Shown in pieces: positions 9,933 to 18,975 of a stretch of DNA of 64,000 nucleotides. A model generated the notes under the pieces. The model did not search any database and had not been told where the DNA came from. It saw only the letters and a program-made list of their open reading frames with translations. The position numbers and the translations under genes were made by a program. Every line of letters begins with the position of its first letter. Within the stretch, counting starts at the first letter, position 1. This DNA is from Piscinibacter sp. XHJ-5 (GTDB taxonomy: Bacteria; Pseudomonadota; Gammaproteobacteria; Burkholderiales; Burkholderiaceae_C), in the NCBI RefSeq assembly GCF_029855045.1, contig NZ_CP123228.1, positions 1,426,001 to 1,490,000 of the forward strand, in the 5' to 3' direction.

Positions 9933-10828
9933 CATCACAACCTCTCAAGCTCGGCTTCATCGGCCTGGGCATCATGGGCGGCCCGATGGCCGCGCACCTG
10001 ATCGCGGCCGGCCATCAGCTGTTCGTGCACACGCGCGGCAGGCTGCCGGCGGCCATCGCGCAGAGCAGCGCCACGGTCTGCGTCAGCGCGCGCGGCGTGG
10101 CCGAGCGCGCCGACATCGTCTTCCTGATGCTGCCGGACACGCCGGACGTGGAGGCGGTGCTGTTCGGCGAGGCGGGGGTGGCCAGCGGGCTGAGCCGTGG
10201 CAAGGCGGTGGTGGACATGAGCTCGATCTCGCCGCTGGCGACCAAGGAGTACGCGCGGCGCATCGTGGAGCTCGGCTGCGAGTACCTGGACGCGCCGGTG
10301 TCCGGCGGGGAGGTGGGCGCCAAGGCGGGCTCGCTGACGATCATGGTGGGGGGCACGCCGGAGGGGTTCGAGCGGGTCAAGCCGCTGTTCGAGCTGATGG
10401 GCAAGAACATCACGCTGGTGGGCGGCCACGGCGACGGGCAGACCACGAAGGTGGCCAACCAGATCATCGTGGCGCTGAACATTGCGGCGGTGGGCGAGGC
10501 GCTGCTGTTCGCGAGCAAGGCGGGGGCGGATCCGGCCAAGGTGCGCCAGGCGCTGATGGGCGGGTTTGCGGCCAGCCGCATCCTGGAGGTGCACGGCGAG
10601 CGCATGATCCAGCGCACGTTCAACCCGGGGTTTCGCATCGGGCTGCACCAGAAGGACCTGAACCTGGCGCTGGCCGGGGCCAAGGCGATCGGCGTGGCGC
10701 TGCCGCAGACGGCCGGGGCGGCGCAGCTGATGCAGGCGTGCGCGGCCAACGGCTGGGACCAGCTCGATCACTCGGCGCTGGTCAAGGCGCTGGAGCTGAT
10801 GGCGCGGCACGAAGTGGCGCCGGGGTGA
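9929..10828 (+). CDS. glxR: 2-hydroxy-3-oxopropionate (tartronate semialdehyde) reductase
   Basis: A 299-residue beta-hydroxyacid dehydrogenase that reduces tartronate semialdehyde to D-glycerate. The Rossmann motif is GFIGLGIMGGPMAAHL (about residues 9-24), the substrate motif is DAPVSGGEVGAKAGSLTI, and the catalytic Lys lies in LHQKDLNLAL. The start is the ATG overlapping the hyi stop as ATGA; an upstream in-frame ATG lies inside hyi and is not needed. The paralogue GarR has the same activity, so glxR is chosen because of the gcl-hyi context. Confidence 0.94.
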   Translation: MTSQPLKLGFIGLGIMGGPMAAHLIAAGHQLFVHTRGRLPAAIAQSSATVCVSARGVAERADIVFLMLPDTPDVEAVLFGEAGVASGLSRGKAVVDMSSISPLATKEYARRIVELGCEYLDAPVSGGEVGAKAGSLTIMVGGTPEGFERVKPLFELMGKNITLVGGHGDGQTTKVANQIIVALNIAAVGEALLFASKAGADPAKVRQALMGGFAASRILEVHGERMIQRTFNPGFRIGLHQKDLNLALAGAKAIGVALPQTAGAAQLMQACAANGWDQLDHSALVKALELMARHEVAPG

Positions 10829-10871
10829 TGGGCGAGCCGCTGCGCCATCGTGGCGACAACCCTCCTATCTG

Positions 10872-12161
10872 ATGAAGTCGATCAATCCGCCCGAGTTGCT
10901 GCGCACGCTGTACGACGCGGCGGTGGCGCGGGCGCGGCCGGAGGTGGTGATGGGCGAGCACCTGCCGCCGCCACCGAAGGGTCGCACGCTGGTGCTGGGT
11001 GCGGGCAAGGCCGGCGGGGCGATGGCCGCGGCGGTCGATGCGCTGTGGCCGCGCGAGGCGCCGTTGAGCGGGCTGGTGGTCACGCGCTACGAGCACGTGC
11101 CGCCGGCGTACCGCGCGGCGCCCGGGCGCATCGAGGTGGTGGAGGCGGCGCACCCGGTGCCCGACGAGGCGGGGCGGCGCGCCGCGCAGCGCATCGTCGA
11201 GCTCACGCGGGGGCTGACGGCCGACGACCTGGTGCTGTGCCTGATCTCCGGGGGCGGCTCGGCGCTGCTGTCGCTGCCGGCCGAGGGGCTGACGCTGCAG
11301 GACAAGCGTGCGATCAACCAGGCGCTGCTGCACAGCGGGGCGGCCATCGACGAGATGAACTGCGTGCGCAAGCACCTGTCGGCGATCAAGGGCGGCCGCC
11401 TGGGCGCGCTGTGCGCGCCGGCCCAGGTGGTGACGCTGCTGATCAGCGACGTGCCGGGGGACGATCCGGCGGTGATCGCCAGCGGGCCGACGGTGGCTGA
11501 CCCGAGCAGCTGCGCCGATGCGCGGGCGATCCTGCAGCGCTACGGCATCGCGGTGCCGCAGGCGGCGCAGCGCGGGCTGGACAGCGGCGCGTTCGAGACG
11601 CCCAAGCCGGGCGACGCGCGGCTGGCCGGGCAGGTGGTCAAGCTGATCGCCACGCCGCAGCAGAGCCTGGAGGCGGCGGCCGCGCGGGCGCGCGCGGCGG
11701 GGCTTGGGGCGCACATCCTGAGCGACGAGATCGAGGGCGAGTCGCGCGAGGTGGGCAAGGTGCACGCGGCGCTGGCGCGGGCGGTGGCGCGGCGCGCGCA
11801 GCCGTTTGCCGCGCCGTGCGTGATCCTGTCGGGCGGGGAGACGACGGTGACGGTGCGCGCCGCGGGCGGGCGCGGCGGGCGGGCCACGGAGTTCCTGCTG
11901 GGCTGCACGCTGGCGCTGCAGGGCGAGCCGCGGGTGCATGTGCTGGCCGCCGACACCGACGGCATCGACGGGGTGCAGGACAACGCCGGGGCGGTGGCCG
12001 GGCCCGACACGCTGGCGCGCGCGCGGGCGCTGGGGCTGAACGCGCGCGACGCGCTGGAGCGCCACGACGCGTACCCGTTCTTCCAGGCGCTGGGCGACCT
12101 GGTGGTGACGGGGCCGACCTTCACCAACGTGAACGACTTCCGCGCGGTGCTGGTGCTGTAG
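10872..12161 (+). CDS. ttuD: Glycerate 2-kinase (MOFRL family)
   Basis: A 429-residue cytosolic kinase of the GckA/TtuD type that converts D-glycerate to 2-phosphoglycerate with ATP. The N-terminal domain has GRTLVLGAGKAGGAM and LISGGGSALL, and the C-terminal MOFRL domain has LSGGETTVTVR and ADTDGIDG. It follows glxR after 43 bases and completes the route from glyoxylate to lower glycolysis. It could also take glycerate made from tartrate by the dehydrogenase at 4.1 kb, which is why the tartrate-utilisation symbol is used; early annotations of this family as hydroxypyruvate reductase are unlikely here. Confidence 0.93.
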   Translation: MKSINPPELLRTLYDAAVARARPEVVMGEHLPPPPKGRTLVLGAGKAGGAMAAAVDALWPREAPLSGLVVTRYEHVPPAYRAAPGRIEVVEAAHPVPDEAGRRAAQRIVELTRGLTADDLVLCLISGGGSALLSLPAEGLTLQDKRAINQALLHSGAAIDEMNCVRKHLSAIKGGRLGALCAPAQVVTLLISDVPGDDPAVIASGPTVADPSSCADARAILQRYGIAVPQAAQRGLDSGAFETPKPGDARLAGQVVKLIATPQQSLEAAAARARAAGLGAHILSDEIEGESREVGKVHAALARAVARRAQPFAAPCVILSGGETTVTVRAAGGRGGRATEFLLGCTLALQGEPRVHVLAADTDGIDGVQDNAGAVAGPDTLARARALGLNARDALERHDAYPFFQALGDLVVTGPTFTNVNDFRAVLVL

Positions 12162-12170
12162 AAGCGGCCC

Positions 12171-13595
12171 TCACCCCGGCGGTGGAGGAGACCGCCAGGG
12201 GCCGAGCTCTCGTTCCAGGGCTTGCGCAAAGGCCAGCGTCGTGCGGTCCTCCAGGAACGGACCCACGATCTGCATGCCGATCGGCAGGCCCTCGTCGCCG
12301 AGCCCGATCGGCATGGTGGTGGACGGCAGGCCGGTCAGCGTGGCCAGCCCGAGCCACATCGACTGCTCGGTGTAGCGGATCGACTTCCCGTCGACCTCGA
12401 GGCGGCGCTGCTCCATCGGGCGGTGGTCGTGCACGAAAGCCGGCGTCGGCAGCACCGGGCACAGCAGCACATCCCACTCGCCGAAGAACTGCCGCCACTG
12501 GTGCGCGACGGCCACGCGTTCGCGGTCGGCGTGGATCCAGTCTCGATGGCTCATCGCCAGCGCGGCCGAGGGGTCGTCGCCGGCGGCGGACCTTGCGCGG
12601 CGGTAGTCGTCCTCGGGCATGTCGGCGCCGGAGAAGGCGAAGAGCAGGCGCGCCCACAGCGTGGTGACCTGCGCCACATCGGGCAGCAGGCCGCTCTGGC
12701 GGCCGATGCGTGCGCCCTGCTGCGCCAGCCGCTCGACGACACCGTCCAGCGCCGACCGCACGGCCTGCGAGGTCGGCACCATCGGATGCTGGTCGACGAC
12801 GAACACGCGGTGGTCCTTCAACGCATCGTGGCGAGGCGGCGGCAGGGCCAGCCGGTAGGCGACCGCCGGCTGCTCGTCGGGTCCGGCCAGCACGTCGAGC
12901 GCCAGCGCCAGGTCGGCGGCGCTGCGCGCCATCGGCCCCGCCACCGCGAGATCGACGTCGACGCCCACCGACAGCGAAGGCGTGCCCGGCGGCGCGAAGC
13001 CGCGCAGCGGCACCAGGCCATGGGTCGGCTTGTGCGCGAACACGCCGCAGCAGTGGGCCGGCACGCGCAGCGAGCCGGCGAGGTCGGAGCCCATCTCCAG
13101 CGACACGAAGCCCGCCGCCAGCGCCGCTGCGCCGCCGCCCGACGAGCCGCCCGGTGTGCGGCCTGGGTCCCACGGGTTGTTCGTGGTGCCGTAGACCTCG
13201 TTGGAGGTCTGCCAGTCGGCGAGCAGCAGCGCCACGTTGGTCTTGCCGAGCAGCACCGCGCCGGCCGCCTTGAGCCGCGCCACCGCGACCGCGTCCTCGT
13301 TCACCGGAATGTGCTGGGTGCCGGGGATGCCCCAGGTCGTCGGCAGGCCGGCGACGTTGAACGCCTCCTTGACGGTGATCGGCACGCCCAGCAAGGGCCG
13401 GCGCTCGCCGCGCGCCAGCGCCTGGTCGGCAGCGGCCGCAGCGGCACGTGCACGCACGAAGTCGCGCACCACGACGGCATTGATGCGCGCGTCATCGGCT
13501 TCGATTCGCGCGATGGCCTGCTCGACGAGCTGCATCGAAGACACCTGGCGCGACTGCAGCGCGGCGACGATCTCTCGGGTGGTGGGCATGTCCAT
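12171..13595 (-). CDS. Amidase (amidase-signature family)
   Basis: A 474-residue amidase-signature hydrolase. The Ser-cisSer-Lys triad is visible: Lys76 in GVPITVKEAFN, cis-Ser in RTPGGSSGGGAAAL (about residues 146-159), and the nucleophile Ser175 in GSDLAGSLRVPA. It is a catabolic or detoxifying amidase rather than GatA, because no gatB or gatC is adjacent and the C-terminal half is diverged. The start is MDMPTTRE; the MPTTRE ATG six bases later is equally possible. It converges on the glycerate kinase gene with only 9 bases between their ends. Substrate unknown. Confidence 0.88.
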   Translation of the reverse strand: MDMPTTREIVAALQSRQVSSMQLVEQAIARIEADDARINAVVVRDFVRARAAAAAADQALARGERRPLLGVPITVKEAFNVAGLPTTWGIPGTQHIPVNEDAVAVARLKAAGAVLLGKTNVALLLADWQTSNEVYGTTNNPWDPGRTPGGSSGGGAAALAAGFVSLEMGSDLAGSLRVPAHCCGVFAHKPTHGLVPLRGFAPPGTPSLSVGVDVDLAVAGPMARSAADLALALDVLAGPDEQPAVAYRLALPPPRHDALKDHRVFVVDQHPMVPTSQAVRSALDGVVERLAQQGARIGRQSGLLPDVAQVTTLWARLLFAFSGADMPEDDYRRARSAAGDDPSAALAMSHRDWIHADRERVAVAHQWRQFFGEWDVLLCPVLPTPAFVHDHRPMEQRRLEVDGKSIRYTEQSMWLGLATLTGLPSTTMPIGLGDEGLPIGMQIVGPFLEDRTTLAFAQALERELGPWRSPPPPG

Positions 13596-13775
13596 CCTGC
13601 GATCGTGCCGCCGCCGCGGCACTCGGCCTTGACGTGGCTTGCGGTCGGCTTGATGAATCTTGCGAAGACGGCTGCGGCGCGCCAATGGCCGCGTTCGCAG
13701 GCTGGTGGTGGGCCCGATCGAAGCCCCACGAGCACGGACCGCGCGATGATTCGGCTCGCTGCCGAGGAGACTGCG

Positions 13776-15284
13776 ATGAGCGACCCCGACCTCGCCGGAC
13801 CCGACCTCACCCAAGGCGTCGACCTTTCCATGCTGGCTCCCGACTCCATGCTGCTGGGCCACGCGGCCGGCGAGGCAGTGCTGCTCGCGCGTTGCGGCGA
13901 CGAGGTGCTTGCGGTCAGTGCGACCTGCACGCACTACAGCGGTCCGCTGGCCGAAGGCCTGCTGGTGGACGGCACCGTGCGCTGCCCGTGGCATCACGCC
14001 TGCTTCGACCTGCGCACCGGCGAGGCCCTGCGCGCGCCGGCGCTGAACCCGATTGGGTGCTGGCAGGTGGACCGGCGCGACGGCAAGGTATGGGTGCTGC
14101 ACAAGATCGACGCGACGCCGGCGCGCACGGCGCCCGCCGGCGCGCCGCAGCGCATCGTCATCGTGGGCGGCGGGGCCGCCGGCAACGCCGCGGCCGAGAT
14201 GCTGCGCCGCGAAGGCCACGCCGGATCGATCACGATGCTCAGCGCCGACGAGGCAGGGCCGGTCGACCGGCCCAATTTGTCGAAGAGCTATCTCGCGGGC
14301 AGCGCGCCGGAAGACTGGATTCCGCTGCGCCCCATGGAGTTCTACCGCGAGCACGACATCGATCTGCGCCTCGGCGTTCATGTCGACGCGCTGGACACGG
14401 CCAGGCGCGAGGTCGTGCTGGCCGACGGCAGTCGCCTGGGCTATGACGCGCTGCTGCTGGCCACCGGCGCAGAGCCGGTTCGCCTGGACCTGCCGGGCGC
14501 GAACCTGCCGCACGTGCACTACCTGCGCACGCTGGCCGACAGCCGCGCGCTCATTGCCGGTGCGCAGGGTGCGCGCAACGCGGTCGTGATCGGCGGCAGC
14601 TTCATCGGCCTGGAGGTCGCCGCGTCGCTGCGCGCGCGCGGCATCGACGTGCAGGTGGTCGCGCCCGAAGCGGTGCCGATGGAGAAGGTGCTCGGTCCGC
14701 AGATCGGCGCGCTGGTGCGCCGCACCCACGAGCAGCACGGCGTGCGCTTCCACCTCGGCACGACGGCCGTCGAGATCACGCCGCAACAGGTGGTGCTGAA
14801 GAACGGCGAGACGATCGAGGCCGACCTCGTGGTCATCGGCGTCGGCGTGAAGCCCGCGATCGCCCTGGCCCAGCAGGCCGGACTGGCGGTGGACCGCGGC
14901 GTGCGGGTCGACGAGTACCTGCAGACCAGCGCGGCCGGCGTGTTCGCCGCCGGCGACATCGCACGCTGGCCCGATCGCGTCAGCGGCGAGCCCGTGCGCA
15001 TCGAGCACTGGGTCGTTGCCGAGCGGCAGGGGCAGACGGCAGCGCGCAACATGCTCGGCCGGCACGAGCGCTTCGACCAGGTGCCGTTCTTCTGGACCGA
15101 GCAGTACGACCTGACGATCGCCTACGTCGGCCATGCCGAGCGCTGGGACGAGATCCGCATCGACGGAGACGTCGAGGCGCGCGATTGCCGGCTCACGTAC
15201 GTGCGCGACGGCAGGACGCTCGCCGTCGCCACGATCGGTCGCGATCTCGAGAGCCTGCGCGCCGAGCGCGCGCTCGAGGTCTGA
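13776..15284 (+). CDS. Rieske-domain FAD/NAD(P)-dependent oxidoreductase (AIFM3-like)
   Basis: A 502-residue fusion. Residues about 15-110 form a Rieske [2Fe-2S] domain with both ligand pairs (CTHYSGPL and CPWHHACF). Residues about 125-500 form a pyridine-nucleotide-disulfide oxidoreductase with two dinucleotide-binding motifs (IVIVGGGAAGNAAAEML and NAVVIGGSFIGLEVAASL) and the FAD-binding GVFAAGDIARW. This matches the AIF-like/ferredoxin-reductase group with an attached Rieske centre. The chosen ATG (MSDPDL) has GAGGAG just upstream; the earlier in-frame MIRLAAEE has no such site. No partner oxygenase is adjacent, so the electron acceptor is unknown. Confidence 0.9.
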   Translation: MSDPDLAGPDLTQGVDLSMLAPDSMLLGHAAGEAVLLARCGDEVLAVSATCTHYSGPLAEGLLVDGTVRCPWHHACFDLRTGEALRAPALNPIGCWQVDRRDGKVWVLHKIDATPARTAPAGAPQRIVIVGGGAAGNAAAEMLRREGHAGSITMLSADEAGPVDRPNLSKSYLAGSAPEDWIPLRPMEFYREHDIDLRLGVHVDALDTARREVVLADGSRLGYDALLLATGAEPVRLDLPGANLPHVHYLRTLADSRALIAGAQGARNAVVIGGSFIGLEVAASLRARGIDVQVVAPEAVPMEKVLGPQIGALVRRTHEQHGVRFHLGTTAVEITPQQVVLKNGETIEADLVVIGVGVKPAIALAQQAGLAVDRGVRVDEYLQTSAAGVFAAGDIARWPDRVSGEPVRIEHWVVAERQGQTAARNMLGRHERFDQVPFFWTEQYDLTIAYVGHAERWDEIRIDGDVEARDCRLTYVRDGRTLAVATIGRDLESLRAERALEV

Positions 15285-15292
15285 GCGGCGCT

Positions 15293-15325
15293 GCCGGGCA
15301 CGCTCCGCGTGGCCCACCCTACGCG
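15293..15325. repeat. Fragment of a GTAGGGTGGGC-type intergenic repeat
   Basis: On the minus strand this segment reads CGTAGGGTGGGCCACGCGGA followed by GCGTGCCCGG, so GGGC..GCCC arms flank ACGCGGAGCGT. The motif resembles a short dispersed intergenic element familiar from many proteobacterial genomes. Only this one copy is seen in the window. Confidence 0.4.
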
Positions 15326-15381
15326 GGATGTCGCCGCTGTCCTACAGGCGCCGGCCGTGACCCCAACTACCTTAGAAGGGC

Positions 15382-15726
15382 ATGGAACCGACGACCATCC
15401 GTCCGATGGCCATCGCCGATGCCAGGGCCGTTGCTGTGCTCGCGCAGCAGGCCGGCTATCGCACGACAGGCGACGAGATCGCTCGCCGTCACGCCGCGGT
15501 GATGAGCCTTCCACACAGCATGCTCTACGTCGCTCACGCAGCCGACGACATCATCGGCTGGGCTCACGTGCACGGCATCTTCGACCTCCTGAGCGACAGC
15601 TACGCTGCGGTGCTCGGGCTGGGGGTGCGTGCCGATCTGCGCGGGCGGGGAGTGGGCCGCGCCCTGATCGACGAGTGCCGGCGCTGGGCGCACGCGAACG
15701 GGTTTCCCGACCTGCGCCTGCCTTAG
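15382..15726 (+). CDS. GNAT acetyltransferase, apparently truncated
   Basis: A 114-residue GNAT-fold protein. The acetyl-CoA pyrophosphate-binding motif A is clear (LGLGVRADLRGRGVGRALIDECRRWA, about residues 78-103). It then ends abruptly at GFPDLRLP, exactly where family members continue into motif B (typically R-N, then A-H-x-FY). Typical members have about 140-150 residues, so the last strand and helix are absent. The sequence after the stop does not resume the domain in an obvious way. It may be a C-terminally truncated, possibly inactive gene. Alternatively the stop is a sequencing artefact. Confidence 0.6.
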   Translation: MEPTTIRPMAIADARAVAVLAQQAGYRTTGDEIARRHAAVMSLPHSMLYVAHAADDIIGWAHVHGIFDLLSDSYAAVLGLGVRADLRGRGVGRALIDECRRWAHANGFPDLRLP

Positions 15727-15789
15727 GTCACGCCGAGGTACGGTCGTTGCTTGCAACATCGTGCCTTCCCGACCGTTCGAGGAGCCGCC

Positions 15790-17280
15790 ATGACCCCGCG
15801 CATTCATCCGGTGGACGAGAAGCTGCCCGCTGTGCGCCTGGCCGCGCTCGGCGTGCAGCATGTGCTGGTGATGTATGCCGGGGCGGTCGCGGTGCCGCTC
15901 ATCGTCGGGCGTGCGCTCAAGCTCTCGCCCGAGCAGGTGGCGCTGCTGATCTCGGCCGACCTGTTCGCCTGCGGCATCGTCACGCTGATCCAGTCGCTGG
16001 GCGTCACGCGCTGGTTCGGCATCCGGCTGCCAGTGATGATGGGGGTGACCTTCGCGGCCGTCGGTCCGATGGTGGCCTTTGCCAACGCCATGCCCGGCGT
16101 CGACGGGGCGCGAGCGATCTTCGGCGCCATCATCGGCGCGGGCCTGGTGTCCATGCTGCTGGCGCCCCTCGTCGGCAAGCTGCTGCGCTTCTTCCCGCCG
16201 GTGGTCACGGGCACCATCATCGCGATCATCGGCATCAGTCTCATGCGCGTCGGCGTCGGCTGGGCGATGGGCGGCCCGCCCAACCTGGCGCAGAGCGTCG
16301 ACGTGCCCAGGCTGATCGCGATGGTCGACAGCGCCAAGGCCGCAGCAGCGGCCCCGGTCGCGCCCGGCGCGTCGGCGCCGGTGCCCAGGCTTGCGGGCCC
16401 GATCCCGATGGTCGACAACGCCCAGTACGGTGCGCTGGACAACATGGCCATCGCCGGGGCGGTGCTCGCGTTCATCCTGCTGCTGGTGAAGTACGCGAAG
16501 GGCTTCGTCGCGAACATCTCGGTGCTGCTCGGCATCGTCGGCGGCTGCGCCGTCGCTGCCGCGTTGGGCAAGATGAGCTTCGACAAGGTCGCCAAGGCGC
16601 AGTGGTTCGACCTGGTGACGCCCTTCGCCTTCGGCATGCCCACCTTCGATGCGGTGATGATCCTCACCATGGTGCTCGTCATGGTGGTCGTCATGATCGA
16701 GTCGACCGGGATGTTCCTGGCGCTGTCCGAGATCACCGGCAAGCAGATCGATGCGCCGTCGCTGTCGGCCGGCTTGCGCACCGACGGCCTGGGCACCCTG
16801 ATCGGCGGCATCTTCAACACCTTTCCGTACACCAGCTTCTCGCAGAACGTCGGCCTCGTGGGCGTGACCGGCGTGAAGAGCCGCTACGTCTGCGTGGCGG
16901 GCGGCGTGATCATGATGGTGCTCGGCCTGCTGCCCAAGATGGCCGCCTTCGTCGAGGCGATTCCACCCTTCGTGCTGGGCGGTGCGGGCCTGGTGATGTT
17001 CGGCATGGTGGCCGCGACCGGCATACGCATCCTGTCGACGGTCGACTTCAAGGGCAACCGCCACAACCTCTACATCGTCGCGCTGTCGATCGGCTTCGGC
17101 CTCATCCCGCTGGTGGCGCCGCGCTGGACCCAGCAGATGGCGCATGGCCTGCATCCGCTGCTGGAAAGCGGGATCCTGCTGACGGCCTTCGCGGCCGTCG
17201 TGCTGAACCTCTTCTTCAACGGGGCACGCGGCGACCGGGCCGCGGCAGTCGAAGCCGCCCGGACCTCGGAAGTGCACTGA
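15790..17280 (+). CDS. Nucleobase:cation symporter-2 (xanthine/uracil permease)
   Basis: A 496-residue NCS2 transporter with about 12-14 hydrophobic segments. It carries the family signature FNTFPYTSFSQNVGLV, followed by GVKSRYVCVAGG, and the conserved MVVVMIESTGMFLALSEI. A longer Ala/Pro-rich hydrophilic loop (about residues 175-215) interrupts the helices. Sequence character fits the xanthine/purine branch rather than UraA, but specificity is not certain. The start is the ATG preceded by GAGGAG. It is about 23 kb from the xanthine dehydrogenase genes in this window, yet a role in purine uptake is plausible. Confidence 0.9.
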   Translation: MTPRIHPVDEKLPAVRLAALGVQHVLVMYAGAVAVPLIVGRALKLSPEQVALLISADLFACGIVTLIQSLGVTRWFGIRLPVMMGVTFAAVGPMVAFANAMPGVDGARAIFGAIIGAGLVSMLLAPLVGKLLRFFPPVVTGTIIAIIGISLMRVGVGWAMGGPPNLAQSVDVPRLIAMVDSAKAAAAAPVAPGASAPVPRLAGPIPMVDNAQYGALDNMAIAGAVLAFILLLVKYAKGFVANISVLLGIVGGCAVAAALGKMSFDKVAKAQWFDLVTPFAFGMPTFDAVMILTMVLVMVVVMIESTGMFLALSEITGKQIDAPSLSAGLRTDGLGTLIGGIFNTFPYTSFSQNVGLVGVTGVKSRYVCVAGGVIMMVLGLLPKMAAFVEAIPPFVLGGAGLVMFGMVAATGIRILSTVDFKGNRHNLYIVALSIGFGLIPLVAPRWTQQMAHGLHPLLESGILLTAFAAVVLNLFFNGARGDRAAAVEAARTSEVH

Positions 17281-17371
17281 CCGCGGGGCAGGCCCAAGCA
17301 CGCCTCGCCGGGATGAATCGCGGCGCGCCGTGCGTACTCCGACCATTCCACCGCAAGACGAAAGGCCTTCC

Positions 17372-17866
17372 ATGAAAAGCTTCCGCCTCACCGTCACGGT
17401 GTGCGCCTGTGCGGCGCTGGGCGCGTGCGCGACGCGCTACGGCCCTCAATCGCTCGACAAGGGCGCGACGCGAGCGCAGGTCGAGCAAGCGCTCGGCACG
17501 CCGACGGGGCGCTATCCCGGACAGGCGGCCGAGCGCCTCGAGTACGCGAGGGGACCGGCCGGCCGGCACACCTACATGCTCGACTTCGGCGCGGACGGCA
17601 AGCTGCTCGGCTGGGAGCAGGTGCTGACCGAAGGCCGATTCGATCAGCTGCGCGCCGGCATGTCCCGCGATGAGCTGCTGGCCGCGGTGGGACATCCGTC
17701 CGAAGTCACGCGGCTGCCGTGGCAGCGCCAGGAACTGTGGTCGTACCGCTACGAGACGCCGTTCTGCCGCTGGTTCCAGTTGGCTCTCGATCCGGCCGGG
17801 AGCGTCGTCGACACCAGCTACGGCCCGGATCCCCTGTGCACCGGCAAGCCCTCTGCATCGCCGTGA
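17372..17866 (+). CDS. BamE/SmpA-like lipoprotein with two tandem modules
   Basis: A 164-residue exported lipoprotein. Signal peptide and lipobox end at Cys19 (CAALGAC). The mature part contains two similar units: KGATRAQVEQALGTPTG followed by a YMLDFGADGKL strand, and RAGMSRDELLAAVGHPSE followed by FQLALDPAGSV. The pattern of a helix beginning G-x-[ST]-R-x-[QE]-[VL], a G-x-P turn and later beta strands is that of the SmpA/OmlA fold. It is not BamE itself, which is shorter with one module. The function is unknown; an outer-membrane periplasmic location is inferred. Confidence 0.65.
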   Translation: MKSFRLTVTVCACAALGACATRYGPQSLDKGATRAQVEQALGTPTGRYPGQAAERLEYARGPAGRHTYMLDFGADGKLLGWEQVLTEGRFDQLRAGMSRDELLAAVGHPSEVTRLPWQRQELWSYRYETPFCRWFQLALDPAGSVVDTSYGPDPLCTGKPSASP

Positions 17867-17973
17867 TCGATGCGGGCTGCCGAAGCGGCCTGCGAGGCGT
17901 CCCATTCGTGTGGAGTGGCGACGGCGCTCGGCGTAGGATCGGACGAGGGCCGAGCGCCCCGCCGGAACGCGCG

Positions 17974-18648
17974 ATGAGCGACGAAGAGTTTGCGGAACTG
18001 CGCCAGGGCATGCTCGCGGAGATCGCGGCGCAGGCGATCTATGCCTGCGCCCGTCTGGGCAAGGCTGCCTTGAGCCCGCGCGTGCTCGAGGCCCTCGCCA
18101 AGGTGCCGCGCCACGAGTTCGTGCCTGTCGAGCTGCGGCCTTACGCCTACGCCGATTCGCCCCTGCCCATCGGGTTCGGCAAGTCGATCTCGCAGCCCTT
18201 CGTCGTCGCCGTCATGACCGACCTGCTCGACGTTCGTCCCACCGACCGCGTGCTGGAGATCGGCACCGGGCTGGGCTACCAGGCGGCCATCCTGGCCGAG
18301 CTGGCCCAGCGCGTGTACAGCGTGGAGCTGCTTGCCGAGCTGGCGGAGCAGGCGCGCCGGCGTCTGATGCGGCAGGGGCATGCCAACGTGCAGGTCATCG
18401 TCGGCAACGGCTGCCATGGATGCCCCGAGCACGCGCCGTTCGACAAGATCGTGGTGACCGCTGCGCCGGACCTGATCCCGCCGGCGCTGATCTACCAGCT
18501 GAAGCCCGGAGGCCGGATGGTGCTGCCGGCGGGCCTGCCCGACGACCAGCAGCTGATCCTGGTCGAAAAGAGTGCTGACGGCGTCGTGTCGACCCGCGAC
18601 ATCTTCGCCGTGCGCTTCTCGCTGCTCGAGGACACGGAGCCCGACTGA
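17974..18648 (+). CDS. pcm: Protein-L-isoaspartate O-methyltransferase
   Basis: A 224-residue cytosolic SAM-dependent repair enzyme that methylates isoaspartyl residues in damaged proteins. It contains SAM motif I (VLEIGTGLGYQAAILAELA, about residues 88-106), the substrate-side LPIGFGKSISQPF, and DKIVVTAAPDLIPPALIYQL. Length fits Pcm. The acylphosphatase gene follows after 5 bases, so the two are likely co-transcribed. In many relatives pcm sits with surE, nlpD and rpoS; here it does not, so this could be a second copy in the genome. Confidence 0.92.
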   Translation: MSDEEFAELRQGMLAEIAAQAIYACARLGKAALSPRVLEALAKVPRHEFVPVELRPYAYADSPLPIGFGKSISQPFVVAVMTDLLDVRPTDRVLEIGTGLGYQAAILAELAQRVYSVELLAELAEQARRRLMRQGHANVQVIVGNGCHGCPEHAPFDKIVVTAAPDLIPPALIYQLKPGGRMVLPAGLPDDQQLILVEKSADGVVSTRDIFAVRFSLLEDTEPD

Positions 18649-18653
18649 ACGCG

Positions 18654-18962
18654 ATGGACAGCGACAGCCGTCAAGCAGCGATCGAAACCCGGCTGGTGCG
18701 GGTGCACGGCCGCGTGCAGGGCGTCGGCTACCGGTACGCCTGCGTGCAGCAGGCACGCGTGCTCGGCCTGACGGGCTGGGTGCGAAACCGCATGGACGAT
18801 TCCGTGGAGGCCATGCTGCAGGGAACGCCCGGGCAGCTGGCGCGCATGTGCGACTGGATGCGGGACGACATGCCCGCGGCGCTGGTCGAGAGAATGGACG
18901 TCAGCGACGTGCCCGCACCGTTTCCGCGCTTCGACCGGTTCGAGCAGCGGCCGACGCTGTAG
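18654..18962 (+). CDS. Acylphosphatase
   Basis: A 102-residue small hydrolase that cleaves acyl phosphates. The catalytic signature GRVQGVGYRYA contains the phosphate-binding Arg, and the catalytic Asn lies in GWVRNRMDDSVEA. The fold is complete through DMPAALVERMDV and the terminal FDRFEQRPTL. It lies five bases after pcm; translation is probably coupled. About ten extra N-terminal residues precede the usual start of the domain. Its physiological substrate is not known. Confidence 0.93.
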   Translation: MDSDSRQAAIETRLVRVHGRVQGVGYRYACVQQARVLGLTGWVRNRMDDSVEAMLQGTPGQLARMCDWMRDDMPAALVERMDVSDVPAPFPRFDRFEQRPTL

Positions 18963-18975
18963 GGGCGGCGCACGC

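Noticed and set aside
13600..15317. Minus-strand frame extending the amidase upstream by over 500 codons
   Set aside because: The extension mirrors the Rieske-FAD gene on the plus strand and has no domain likeness. The amidase starts at MDMPTTRE.
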